From: CAMBDR01 sp046597185
GTDB taxonomy: Bacteria > Pseudomonadota > Gammaproteobacteria > Burkholderiales > Burkholderiaceae_D
NCBI GenBank assembly: GCA_046597185.1
Contig: JBKJLF010000864.1
Location: 1 to 12,493, forward strand
DNA: 12,493 bases
Direction: 5' to 3'
This document shows positions 1 through 6,299 of the stretch, piece by piece. Every line of letters starts with the position of its first letter. Within the stretch, counting starts at the first letter, position 1. The notes beneath the pieces are model-generated. The model saw only the letters and a list, made by a program, of their open reading frames with translations. It did no database searches and was not told where the DNA came from. The translations under genes were made by a program, and so were the position numbers.

Positions 1-27
1 TTTGAGATCACAGATTGTGATCTCAAA
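1..27. repeat. Perfect 12-bp palindrome with 3-nt spacer
   Basis: TTTGAGATCACA (1-12) is followed by GAT (13-15) and the exact reverse complement TGTGATCTCAAA (16-27). Neither strand shows a U-tract inside the window, so it is not a clear terminator for the minus-strand operon ending at 124. The minus-strand codons here read LRSQSVIS, so the symmetry may be a by-product of coding sequence in an ORF6N-like fragment. It could extend further, because the base before position 1 is not visible. Confidence 0.6.
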
Positions 28-119
28 GATTCCCATTCATCGGCATCAGGTTCAAACATGAAACCATCCGCAAAACCGATCCATATTGCCTTCGCCAGCT
101 TGCACCAAACCACATCCAA
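1..119 (-). pseudogene. Possible ORF6N-domain gene fragment running off the left edge
   Basis: On the minus strand one frame is open from position 119 to the window edge. It reads FADGFMFEPDADEW followed directly by ESLRSQSVISK. This resembles the conserved core of ORF6N-domain proteins (family pattern roughly FPxDFMFxLTxxEWExLRSQxVTS), which occur in phages and accessory regions. The residues upstream of FADG (74-119) do not look like the normal ORF6N N-terminus, and there is no convincing start or ribosome binding site. An ATG lies at 59-57 in frame and a TTG at 119-117. I infer either a 5'-truncated remnant or a small gene whose body lies outside the window. The match rests on about 24 residues recalled from the family, so it is suggestive only. 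The alternative is a plain intergenic palindrome with a chance open frame. Confidence 0.4.
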
Positions 120-123
120 ACAC

Positions 124-771
124 TCACACTTGCGCCTGAATTTTCTTAAAATGCTCCAGCAAAACCGGGGTTTTGGCATAGCCGGACGAGAGTAAAAATA
201 ATTGCTCATTTTGCGCCACCAACAAACTCGGAAAACCCGTAATGCCCCAATGCGCAGCCTGCTCAAAATGCGCGTTGGTCTGGATTTTGGCGGGTTGGCC
301 CTGCCAAAACGCTAAAAATTCACTCTCTTTAGTCGGATGATTCAAACGCGTCAGCGCCTGACAACTCACTTGCGCCAACACCTCGCCTTGCGTTACATCT
401 TGCCCCTTGCTATAAAATGCCTGTTGCAACGCGGCAAACAAAGCCAGTTGCGCCATTGAGGGCAACTCCGGGTAAAGCATGCGGGCCGTGACGAAGGCGC
501 GGCAGATCGGCTCGGTATCGTAGACAAACCCAGCGTGTTCAATCGCCGCAAAATTAAACGGCAAACCACTGGCTTGTTGCACCTGCTTCCAATGCCCATG
601 AATGAAATCCCGAAATTCCGGCGTCACGCTGTCTTTGCCACCCGCGCGCAAACCACCCATCACAAAATCGAGTTTGACGTTGGGAATCGCCTTCAACAGC
701 GCCGCCAACTCGGGGCCAAACCCGTAACACCAGGAACACATCGGGTCGCCTACATAGATCAAGTGGTTCAT
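124..771 (-). CDS. DsbA family (FrnE-like) thiol oxidoreductase, cytoplasmic
   Basis: A 215-residue protein with a thioredoxin fold of the DsbA/FrnE group. The redox motif C12-S-W-C15 sits at the end of the first beta strand (YVGDPMCSWCYGF), the helical insertion covers about residues 45-165, and the cis-proline loop GITGFP places Pro181 opposite the active site. There is no signal peptide or membrane segment, so it should act in the cytoplasm as a disulfide isomerase/oxidoreductase. The substrate cannot be told; 2-hydroxychromene-2-carboxylate isomerase is a related fold but lacks the CxxC. The start is well supported by AAAAGGTGA about 4 nt before the ATG at 771. It lies 90 bp downstream of gatB on the same strand and may be read through from it, but no functional link with tRNA amidation is evident. 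No terminator was seen after it. Confidence 0.9.
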   Translation of the reverse strand: MNHLIYVGDPMCSWCYGFGPELAALLKAIPNVKLDFVMGGLRAGGKDSVTPEFRDFIHGHWKQVQQASGLPFNFAAIEHAGFVYDTEPICRAFVTARMLYPELPSMAQLALFAALQQAFYSKGQDVTQGEVLAQVSCQALTRLNHPTKESEFLAFWQGQPAKIQTNAHFEQAAHWGITGFPSLLVAQNEQLFLLSSGYAKTPVLLEHFKKIQAQV

Positions 772-861
772 GATTCACCTTTTAGCCCAGCCCCAACCCT
801 GCAAGCAGCAAGCTGGAAGCTAAGGCAGTCCCCTCTGGCAGAATCGCCTGAAGGCGTCATT

Positions 862-2325
862 TTAAGCATTTAACTTGCTGCGCAACAGCTCGGTCAATTG
901 CGCCGGATTGGCGCGCCCCTTACTGGCTTTCATGGCTTGCCCAATCAAGGCATTCATCGCCTGCACTTTGCCGGAACGATATTCTTCCACCGAACGCGCA
1001 TTGGCCGCCAATACCTCGTCTACAATTTTTTCTAACGCCGCCCCATCCGAAATTTGCCGCAGCCCTTTGGCGTCGATCACTTTATCGGCCAAATCAGGCG
1101 CAGCCTCGGGGTTTTCCCACATCGCCGCAAACACTTCTTTGGCAATTTTATTGGAGATAGTGCCATCGGCAATGCGCTGCAATAGCAAAGCCAACTGCGC
1201 TGCGCTTACTGGTGCCTGGTGAATGTCCAAATTGCTGCGATTTAAGGTGGATGCCATATCGCCCATCAGCCAGTTGACCGCCGCTTTGGCACGCACCGCG
1301 TCTTGCGCAGGCACCTTGAACTTGCTCACCACGTCTTCAAAATACTGCGCCATCGCCTTCGATTGGGTCAATATCAAGGCGTCATATTCGGGCAAGCCAT
1401 ATTGCGTCAGAAAACGCTGGCGCATCGCCTGCGGCATTTCCGGCATGCTGGCCTGAACCTGGCTAACCCATGCGCTATCAATCACCAGCGGTGGTAAATC
1501 GGGGTCGGGGAAGTAACGGTAGTCTTGCGCATCTTCTTTGTTGCGCATGGCACGGGTTTCTTTTTTATCGGGGTCATACAAACGCGTGGCTTGCTGCACT
1601 TGGCCACCGTCTTCAATCAAATCAATTTGCCGCCGAACTTCATAGTTAATCGCCTCTTCCATGAAGCGAAAGGAATTGAGATTTTTGATTTCGCAACGCG
1701 TGCCATACGCGGTTTGCCCCAGCGGACGCACCGAGACGTTGGCGTCACAGCGAAACGAGCCTTCTTGCATATTGCCATCACAAACGCCCAACCACATCAC
1801 CAAAGAATGCAGGGCCTTGGCATAGGCGACGGCTTCTGCGGCGCTACGCATATCCGGTTCGGTCACAATTTCAAGCAAAGGCGTACCCGCCCGGTTGAGG
1901 TCGATGCCGGTCATGCCGTGGTAGTCTTCATGCAGCGATTTGCCCGCATCTTCTTCCAAATGGGCACGGGTTAATTGCACACTGCGCACCTTGTCATCCA
2001 ACATAAAATTCACTTTACCACCCACCACCACGGGCAGTTCAAACTGGCTGATTTGGTAACCCTTGGGCGAATCGGGGTAGAAATAGTTTTTGCGCGCAAA
2101 CACCGAGCGCGGCGCAATCGTGGCCCCGACCGCCAGGCCAAATTGAATCGCACGCTCAACCGCACCTTTGTTCATGACTGGCAACACGCCAGGCAAGGCC
2201 AAATCCACCGCACAGGCCTGGGTATTCGGTGCCGCCCCAAAGCGGGTTGACGCTGCGCTAAAGATTTTTGATTCGGTGGTGAGCTGGACATGTGTTTCCA
2301 AGCCGATGACAACTTCCCATTGCAT
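862..2325 (-). CDS. gatB: Aspartyl/glutamyl-tRNA amidotransferase subunit B
   Basis: GatB is the kinase and tRNA-binding subunit of GatCAB. It activates Glu-tRNA(Gln) or Asp-tRNA(Asn) with ATP and receives ammonia from GatA to form Gln-tRNA or Asn-tRNA. The 487-residue protein starts MQWEVVIGLETHVQL, typical of the family. It contains YPDSPKGYQISQFE, HLEEDAGKS, DLNRAGTPLLEIVTEPD, the Cys-containing segment SFRCDANVSVRP and TRCEIKNLNSFRF in the cradle/kinase domain. The helical and YqeY-like tail follows (about residues 335-487, ending LLRSKLNA). I chose the ATG at 2325 because GAGGAAAGT lies directly upstream and the family begins there. An in-frame TTG at 2355 would add ten residues without family support. 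It is separated from gatA by an unrelated secreted-protein gene. Length is normal for the family. Confidence 0.97.
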   Translation of the reverse strand: MQWEVVIGLETHVQLTTESKIFSAASTRFGAAPNTQACAVDLALPGVLPVMNKGAVERAIQFGLAVGATIAPRSVFARKNYFYPDSPKGYQISQFELPVVVGGKVNFMLDDKVRSVQLTRAHLEEDAGKSLHEDYHGMTGIDLNRAGTPLLEIVTEPDMRSAAEAVAYAKALHSLVMWLGVCDGNMQEGSFRCDANVSVRPLGQTAYGTRCEIKNLNSFRFMEEAINYEVRRQIDLIEDGGQVQQATRLYDPDKKETRAMRNKEDAQDYRYFPDPDLPPLVIDSAWVSQVQASMPEMPQAMRQRFLTQYGLPEYDALILTQSKAMAQYFEDVVSKFKVPAQDAVRAKAAVNWLMGDMASTLNRSNLDIHQAPVSAAQLALLLQRIADGTISNKIAKEVFAAMWENPEAAPDLADKVIDAKGLRQISDGAALEKIVDEVLAANARSVEEYRSGKVQAMNALIGQAMKASKGRANPAQLTELLRSKLNA

Positions 2326-2349
2326 ACTTTCCTCGCTGATTTTCTTTTG

Positions 2350-2381
2350 ATTCAATCGATTAATTGATTAATTGGTTAAAT
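2350..2381. repeat. Short AT-rich 8-bp tandem repeat upstream of gatB
   Basis: GATTAATT occurs at 2358-2365 and again at 2366-2373, followed by the degenerate copy GGTTAAAT (2374-2381). The preceding bases at 2350-2357 (ATTCAATC) are a weaker match. The tract fills most of the gap between the secreted-protein gene and gatB and leaves the gatB ribosome binding site intact. It could be an AT-rich upstream element or simply a replication-slippage product. Confidence 0.5.
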
Positions 2382-2383
2382 AT

Positions 2384-2935
2384 TTATTTGGCTGCGCCAG
2401 ATTCGCTTTGCAGTACCGGATAGTGACAGCGCCCACTGGGTAAGTGGATGCGCAATTCCGAAAAATTGGCGCGCGAACCGCAAAGAACCGCGCAACTGGG
2501 TTCGATCCACAGCGTGTCGTCGCGCCGGATCAGGCGAATGATGCAATTTTCACCACGCACGGTGTCGTAGCCACGGGCCGCGCGGGTTGCGAGTGCATCA
2601 CGTAATTGCACTCGCCATTGCGCACCCACGACATCGAGTTCGAGCTGATCGTCCATATCAATGCTGCAATCGTAACCGTGGGTGCGGCGATGAATAGCCG
2701 ACTCCCAGCGAAATTGCTTCAATTGCCCATCTTTGATTTCAATTTCGCCGCTATCGGCAAAAATGGCACGCCCATCGCCCGCACCTTGCGTAAAACTGCA
2801 AGCCAGTTTGAGATTGAGGTCTTCAGGCAGCGCTTGGGCCAACACGCTGCTGGCCAAGCCGGTCAATAGCAACGGCAGCAGCGACAGCAGCGCCACCATC
2901 CGATTGAAGCCTGATCCGGATAAAACGGTTTTCAT
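2384..2935 (-). CDS. Secreted cysteine-rich protein of unknown function inside the gatCAB cluster
   Basis: I do not recognise this 183-residue protein. It begins with a clear Sec signal: a basic start (MKTVLSGSGFNR), a leucine-rich core (residues 13-30), and a likely cleavage near VLA-Q34 or AQA-L36. The predicted mature part has exactly six cysteines (C46, C90, C131, C148, C152, C170), an even number that fits three periplasmic disulfides. Alternating hydrophobic and charged stretches suggest a beta-rich fold, and there is no transmembrane segment after the signal. Its ATG overlaps the gatA stop as ATGA (2935-2932) and no separate Shine-Dalgarno is visible, so translation is probably coupled to gatA. 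A secreted product between two subunits of a cytoplasmic tRNA amidotransferase is unexpected. Coupling implies co-expression but not a shared function. Codon use resembles its neighbours. Confidence 0.85.
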   Translation of the reverse strand: MKTVLSGSGFNRMVALLSLLPLLLTGLASSVLAQALPEDLNLKLACSFTQGAGDGRAIFADSGEIEIKDGQLKQFRWESAIHRRTHGYDCSIDMDDQLELDVVGAQWRVQLRDALATRAARGYDTVRGENCIIRLIRRDDTLWIEPSCAVLCGSRANFSELRIHLPSGRCHYPVLQSESGAAK

Positions 2936-4413
2936 AAGGGATCATTGACAATCGGGTGATGCATATGCCAATCCGTATAGTGTTGAAATTGGTGAGCGAT
3001 ATTCAAAAGCCGCGCTTCATCAAAATAATTGCCAATGATTTGCAGCCCCACCGGACGACGCGCGTTTTTTTCACCCTTGCCAAAGCCGCACGGTATCGAC
3101 ATACCGGGCAAACCCGCCAAGCTGGTCGAGAGGGTGAAAATATCGGCCATATAGTTGGCCAGCGGGTCGTCCACTTTGTCGCCCAAATCCCAGGCTACGG
3201 TGGGGGCCACTGGCCCCATAATCACGTCGCATTGCTGATTGGGGCCGGTCAATACATTCTGAAAGTCTTGCGCAATCAGGCGGCGTATCTTTTGTGCCTG
3301 CAAATAATAGGCGTCGTAATAACCGTGGCACAGCACATAGGTGCCCACCAAAATACGGCGCTGTACTTCACTGCCAAACCCTTCGGTGCGACTCTTGATA
3401 TACATATCGGCCAGGTTTTGGTAGTGCTCGGCCCGGTGTCCGTAGCGCACACCGTCAAAACGCGAGAGGTTGGATGAGGCTTCGGCGGGCGCAATCACAT
3501 AGTAGGCAGGAATCGAGAGCGCGGTTTTGGGCAGCGAAATATCAACCAAATTGGCCCCGAGTTTTTCAAATTCACGCAGGGCCTGGCGAATCGCCTGCTC
3601 AACATCCGGGGCCAGGCCCGCACCAAAATATTCGCGCGGCAAACCAATGGTTAAGCCCTTGAGCGGCAGTTGCAGGTAACGCGTAAAGTCTTCGGCGGGG
3701 CGCTCGATGCTGGTCGAATCGCGCGTGTCAAAGCCGACAATGGTATTGAGCATCATGGCGCAATCTTCGGCGCTTTGTGCGATCGGGCCAGCCTGATCGA
3801 GCGAGGAGGCATACGCAATCATGCCGTAACGCGAAATCCTTCCGTAGGTCGGCTTGATACCGGTCACGCCGCAAAAGGCGGCAGGTTGCCGGATGGAGCC
3901 ACCGGTATCGGTGCCCATTGCCACCGGCGTTAAGCGCGCGGCCACCGCTGCGGCCGAGCCACCGGAGGAACCACCCGGTACGGCGCGCTTGTCCCACGGG
4001 TTTTTGACGGGGCCAAACGCGGAATTCTCATTGGACGAGCCCATGGCAAACTCATCACAATTGAGTTTGCCCAAATTCACCATGCCAGCCCCCAAACAGC
4101 GCGCAACCACCGCCGCGTCAAACGGGCTGATGTAATTGGCCAGGATTTTCGAGCCAGCGGTCGAGCGCCAATGGCGGGTCACGAAAATATCTTTATGCGC
4201 AATCGGCACCCCGGTCAGCGGCCCGCCCTCACCGCGCGCAATGCGTTGATCCGCCACGGCAGCTTGCTCCAGGCTCAGGGCATGATCAACATGCAAAAAT
4301 GCATTCAAGTCGCTATGGTGGATGCGGCTTAGAAACAACAAAGTGAGTTCAGTTGATGAAATCTTTTTGTTGCGCAATAAAGTTGATAATTCTTTCAAGG
4401 TTTGATTATGCAT
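2932..4413 (-). CDS. gatA: Aspartyl/glutamyl-tRNA amidotransferase subunit A
   Basis: GatA is the amidase-signature subunit that hydrolyses glutamine (or asparagine) and channels ammonia to GatB. In the 493-residue protein the Ser-cisSer-Lys triad is visible. Lys74 lies in GVPIAHKD, Ser149 in PGGSSGGSAAAVAA and Ser173 in GTDTGGSIRQPAAF. Their spacing (75 and 24 residues) matches K79/S154/S178 of the S. aureus enzyme. The C-terminus contains the usual GLPGMSIPCGF and RPVGLQIIGNYFDE segments. I prefer the ATG at 4413 (MHNQTLKELS), which fits the family length. A TTG at 4437 in frame would add eight residues, and neither start has a strong ribosome binding site. The stop overlaps the next gene by four bases. 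It lies 92 bp after gatC in the same direction. Confidence 0.97.
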   Translation of the reverse strand: MHNQTLKELSTLLRNKKISSTELTLLFLSRIHHSDLNAFLHVDHALSLEQAAVADQRIARGEGGPLTGVPIAHKDIFVTRHWRSTAGSKILANYISPFDAAVVARCLGAGMVNLGKLNCDEFAMGSSNENSAFGPVKNPWDKRAVPGGSSGGSAAAVAARLTPVAMGTDTGGSIRQPAAFCGVTGIKPTYGRISRYGMIAYASSLDQAGPIAQSAEDCAMMLNTIVGFDTRDSTSIERPAEDFTRYLQLPLKGLTIGLPREYFGAGLAPDVEQAIRQALREFEKLGANLVDISLPKTALSIPAYYVIAPAEASSNLSRFDGVRYGHRAEHYQNLADMYIKSRTEGFGSEVQRRILVGTYVLCHGYYDAYYLQAQKIRRLIAQDFQNVLTGPNQQCDVIMGPVAPTVAWDLGDKVDDPLANYMADIFTLSTSLAGLPGMSIPCGFGKGEKNARRPVGLQIIGNYFDEARLLNIAHQFQHYTDWHMHHPIVNDPL

Positions 4414-4480
4414 GGCAGCAATCTTTATGGGCGGCAAACTTACAAAGTCGGGTAATTTATTTCAGGTCAATTCAACAAAT

Positions 4481-4519
4481 TATTCAATTAGACTATTCAA
4501 TTTAATTATTCAATCACCT
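4481..4519. repeat. 13-bp tandem repeat spanning the gatC stop codon
   Basis: TATTCAAT recurs at 4481, 4494 and 4507, exactly 13 bp apart. The remaining five bases of each unit are divergent (TAGAC, TTAAT, CACCT). The third unit contains the last codons of gatC, and its stop (4508-4506) lies at the unit boundary. On the minus strand this is ATTGAATA three times after the gene end. No hairpin is formed. Confidence 0.6.
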
Positions 4520-4808
4520 TCGGCACGAGGTATAAACCATCTTGGGTAGCGGGTGCAGGCTGCTGATTTTCCAGTCTTTGATCTGGCTCGGTCGCTTCAT
4601 CGTTGCGCAAACGCAAGGCCAGATCGGGCATGATGATGGAAATTGGGTGACTCAAAGGCTCCACACCCTGCGTATCGACCGCACTCATTTGCTCAACCAT
4701 AGTAAAAATATTATTCAGCTGATCCAAAGTATTCCCAGCTTGATCGGGATTGAATTCCAGATGCGCCAGTGCGCTAATCCGTTTGACATCGTCTAAAGTA
4801 AGAGACAT
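4506..4808 (-). CDS. gatC: Aspartyl/glutamyl-tRNA amidotransferase subunit C
   Basis: GatC is the small subunit that wraps around GatA and joins it to GatB in the GatCAB complex. The 100-residue protein has the normal family length. It shows the typical N-terminal helix MSLTLDDVKRISALAHLEF, a second helix LDQLNNIFTMVEQMSAVDTQGVEPLSHP, and the extended tail LRNDEATEPDQRLENQQPAPATQDGLYLVPKVIE, where GLYLVPKV is the family's C-terminal signature. It is the first gene of the minus-strand cluster and divergent from mreB. The start ATG at 4808 is preceded by a weak TTTTAGG element about 8 nt away. No strong minus-strand promoter could be picked out by eye. Confidence 0.95.
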   Translation of the reverse strand: MSLTLDDVKRISALAHLEFNPDQAGNTLDQLNNIFTMVEQMSAVDTQGVEPLSHPISIIMPDLALRLRNDEATEPDQRLENQQPAPATQDGLYLVPKVIE

Positions 4809-4935
4809 GGTGAGAACCTAAAACAGACAGAAAATTGAGAGATCACTCTAAATTGGCCCAGTGTACCCGATTAGCAGCGCATTTTGCCCACACAGATGGC
4901 ACTTGAACAGGCTGCATCACGAATCAAGGACAGTT

Positions 4936-4963
4936 TTGAACCTAATTACTCACGAATTATAAG
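4936..4963 (+). promoter_or_regulatory. Candidate sigma70-type promoter for the mre operon
   Basis: TTGAAC (4936-4941, four of six consensus bases) is followed after 16 bp by TATAAG (4958-4963, five of six). A start near 4970 would give a leader of about 190 nt before mreB. TAGAAT at 4965-4970 is an alternative -10 without a good -35. This is by eye only. Confidence 0.4.
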
Positions 4964-4988
4964 GTAGAATGTCGGGTTATTGCTGCGC

Positions 4989-5020
4989 TGGCGCGTGAAT
5001 CGCATGCGCCATTAAATTTT
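4989..5020 (+). terminator. Terminator-like hairpin in the mreB leader
   Basis: TGGCGCGTG (4989-4997) can pair with CATGCGCCA (5003-5011). This gives a 9-bp stem with one G-U pair and a 5-nt loop (AATCG). TTAAATTTT follows at 5012-5020. The U-tract is interrupted by three A residues, so strength is uncertain. No plus-strand gene precedes it, so it could attenuate mreB transcription or end a short leader RNA. On the minus strand no U-tract follows the stem. Confidence 0.4.
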
Positions 5021-5080
5021 AGCATCAGATTTTGGCAGCAATTTTGACTGCATTGCGTCAGGTAAGCCTGCAGCCCAATG

Positions 5081-5100
5081 AGCAGAATTAAGCAGAATTC
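5081..5100. repeat. 10-bp direct duplication in the mreB leader
   Basis: AGCAGAATTA (5081-5090) is followed immediately by AGCAGAATTC (5091-5100), identical in nine of ten positions. It lies 58 bp before the mreB start. No function can be assigned. Confidence 0.7.
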
Positions 5101-5158
5101 TTTTTCAATGACTTGGTCAATTTTTCGCGTACATTCAAGTTGCGCATCAGGACAATAC

Positions 5159-6202
5159 ATGTTTGGTTTTTTACGTAGTTATTTTTCTAACGATCTGGCA
5201 ATCGATTTGGGCACGGCCAATACGCTGATTTTTGTTCGTGGCATGGGTATTGTACTGGATGAACCTTCGGTGGTGGCAATCCGCCAGGAAGGCGGCCCCA
5301 GTGGCAAAAAGACAATTCAGGCAGTAGGCAAGGAAGCCAAGCAAATGTTGGGCAAAGTGCCCGGCAATATTGAAGCCATTCGCCCCATGAAAGACGGCGT
5401 GATCGCCGATTTTACCGTCACCGAACAAATGTTGCGCCAATTCATACGCATGGTGCACGATTCCAAATTCTTTAAACCCTCCCCCCGTATCATCATTTGC
5501 GTGCCCTGCGGCTCCACCCAGGTAGAACGCCGCGCGATTCGCGAATCAGCCCTGGGTGCGGGTGCTTCGCAAGTGTATTTGATTGAAGAGCCGATGGCCG
5601 CCGCCATTGGCGCGGGCTTGCCAGTCTCGGAAGCAACGGGTTCAATGGTGGTGGATATTGGTGGCGGCACCACGGAAGTGGGGATTATTTCGCTGGGCGG
5701 CATGGTGTATAAGGGCTCGGTGCGGGTCGGTGGTGATAAATTTGATGAAGCCATCGTCAACTACATCCGGCGCAATTACGGCATGTTGATTGGTGAACAA
5801 ACCGCTGAAGCAATTAAAAAGGCGATTGGCTCGGCCTTCCCCGGCTCCGAAGTCAAGGAAATGGAAGTCAAAGGGCGTAATTTGTCGGAAGGCATTCCGC
5901 GCTCGTTCACCATTTCCAGCAATGAAATTCTGGAAGCTTTGACCGATCCGCTCAACAATATTGTCTCGGCAGTCAAAAATGCGCTGGAACAAACCCCACC
6001 CGAATTAGGTGCGGACATTGCAGAAAAAGGCATGATGTTGACCGGCGGCGGCGCTTTATTGCGTGACCTGGATCGCTTGTTGATGGAAGAAACCGGTTTG
6101 CCAGTGCTGATTGCCGAAGACCCGCTCACTTGCGTGGTGCGCGGCTGCGGCTTGGCGCTGGAGCGGATTGACAAATTAGGTTCGATGTTTTCTTACGAAT
6201 AA
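5159..6202 (+). CDS. mreB: Rod shape-determining actin homologue MreB
   Basis: MreB is a bacterial actin that forms membrane-bound filaments and directs lateral cell-wall synthesis with MreC, MreD, RodA and PBP2. The 347-residue length equals that of E. coli MreB. An amphipathic N-terminal helix (MFGFLRSYFSNDL) suits membrane binding. The actin-fold nucleotide motifs are present: phosphate 1 at residues 16-25 (DLGTANTLIF), phosphate 2 VVDIGGGTTEVGIISLGG, and the adenosine motif TGGGALLRDLDRLL near the C-terminus. The ATG at 5159 follows AGGA with a 6-nt gap. An in-frame ATG at 5078 would add 27 residues that do not belong to the family. It is the first gene of the elongasome operon. A perfect inverted repeat follows its stop and may reduce read-through to mreC. 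Confidence 0.98.
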   Translation: MFGFLRSYFSNDLAIDLGTANTLIFVRGMGIVLDEPSVVAIRQEGGPSGKKTIQAVGKEAKQMLGKVPGNIEAIRPMKDGVIADFTVTEQMLRQFIRMVHDSKFFKPSPRIIICVPCGSTQVERRAIRESALGAGASQVYLIEEPMAAAIGAGLPVSEATGSMVVDIGGGTTEVGIISLGGMVYKGSVRVGGDKFDEAIVNYIRRNYGMLIGEQTAEAIKKAIGSAFPGSEVKEMEVKGRNLSEGIPRSFTISSNEILEALTDPLNNIVSAVKNALEQTPPELGADIAEKGMMLTGGGALLRDLDRLLMEETGLPVLIAEDPLTCVVRGCGLALERIDKLGSMFSYE

Positions 6203-6212
6203 TTGACGTGGT

Positions 6213-6248
6213 TGAGAAGTCATGCTGCACCGCCGGATTGACTTCTCA
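6213..6248 (+). promoter_or_regulatory. Perfect 10-bp inverted repeat between mreB and mreC
   Basis: TGAGAAGTCA (6213-6222) and its exact reverse complement TGACTTCTCA (6239-6248) enclose a 16-nt loop. The stem begins 10 nt after the mreB stop. No U-tract follows (GGTTTGCAATC), so it is not a standard intrinsic terminator. It may protect the mreB mRNA 3' end, be a processing or attenuation site, or bind a regulator. Confidence 0.6.
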
Positions 6249-6299
6249 GGTTTGCAATCTGGTGGGCAAATGCGTCTTGCCTGCCATTGATCGATGTAA

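Larger units (their letters stand above)
4809..5158. other. Divergent gatC/mreB intergenic region, no gene seen
   Basis: This 350-bp spacer must hold the promoters for both the gatC cluster (leftward) and the mre operon (rightward). I see a plausible rightward promoter at 4936-4963, a terminator-like hairpin at 4989-5020 and a 10-bp duplication at 5081-5100. The rest shows no convincing ORF. An in-frame ATG at 5078 upstream of mreB has no family support. On the leftward strand a TACACT box is present without a matching -35. Confidence 0.7.

Noticed and set aside
58..189. Small plus-strand ORF of about 43 codons
   Set aside because: It overlaps the 3' end of the DsbA-like gene on the opposite strand, has no ribosome binding site and shows no recognisable sequence.
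845..856. CGCC/GGCG mini-hairpin just after gatB
   Set aside because: Only 4-5 bp with a very small loop and no U-tract on the minus strand, so it is not supported as a terminator.
1525..1974. Long plus-strand open frames across gatB, gatA and other genes
   Set aside because: They are opposite-strand shadows of well-identified genes, without ribosome binding sites or family features.
2326..2355. TTG start adding ten residues to GatB
   Set aside because: The ATG at 2325 has GAGGAAAGT directly before it and the family begins MQWEVVIGLE.
4414..4437. TTG start adding eight residues to GatA
   Set aside because: The ATG at 4413 fits family length. The TTG has only a weak GTAAG upstream. Not fully excluded, since the ATG lacks a strong ribosome binding site too.
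5078..5158. Upstream in-frame start giving MreB 27 extra residues
   Set aside because: The ATG at 5159 has a good AGGA at 6 nt, gives exactly the usual 347 residues and starts with the amphipathic helix of the family. The extension overlaps the 10-bp duplication in the leader.
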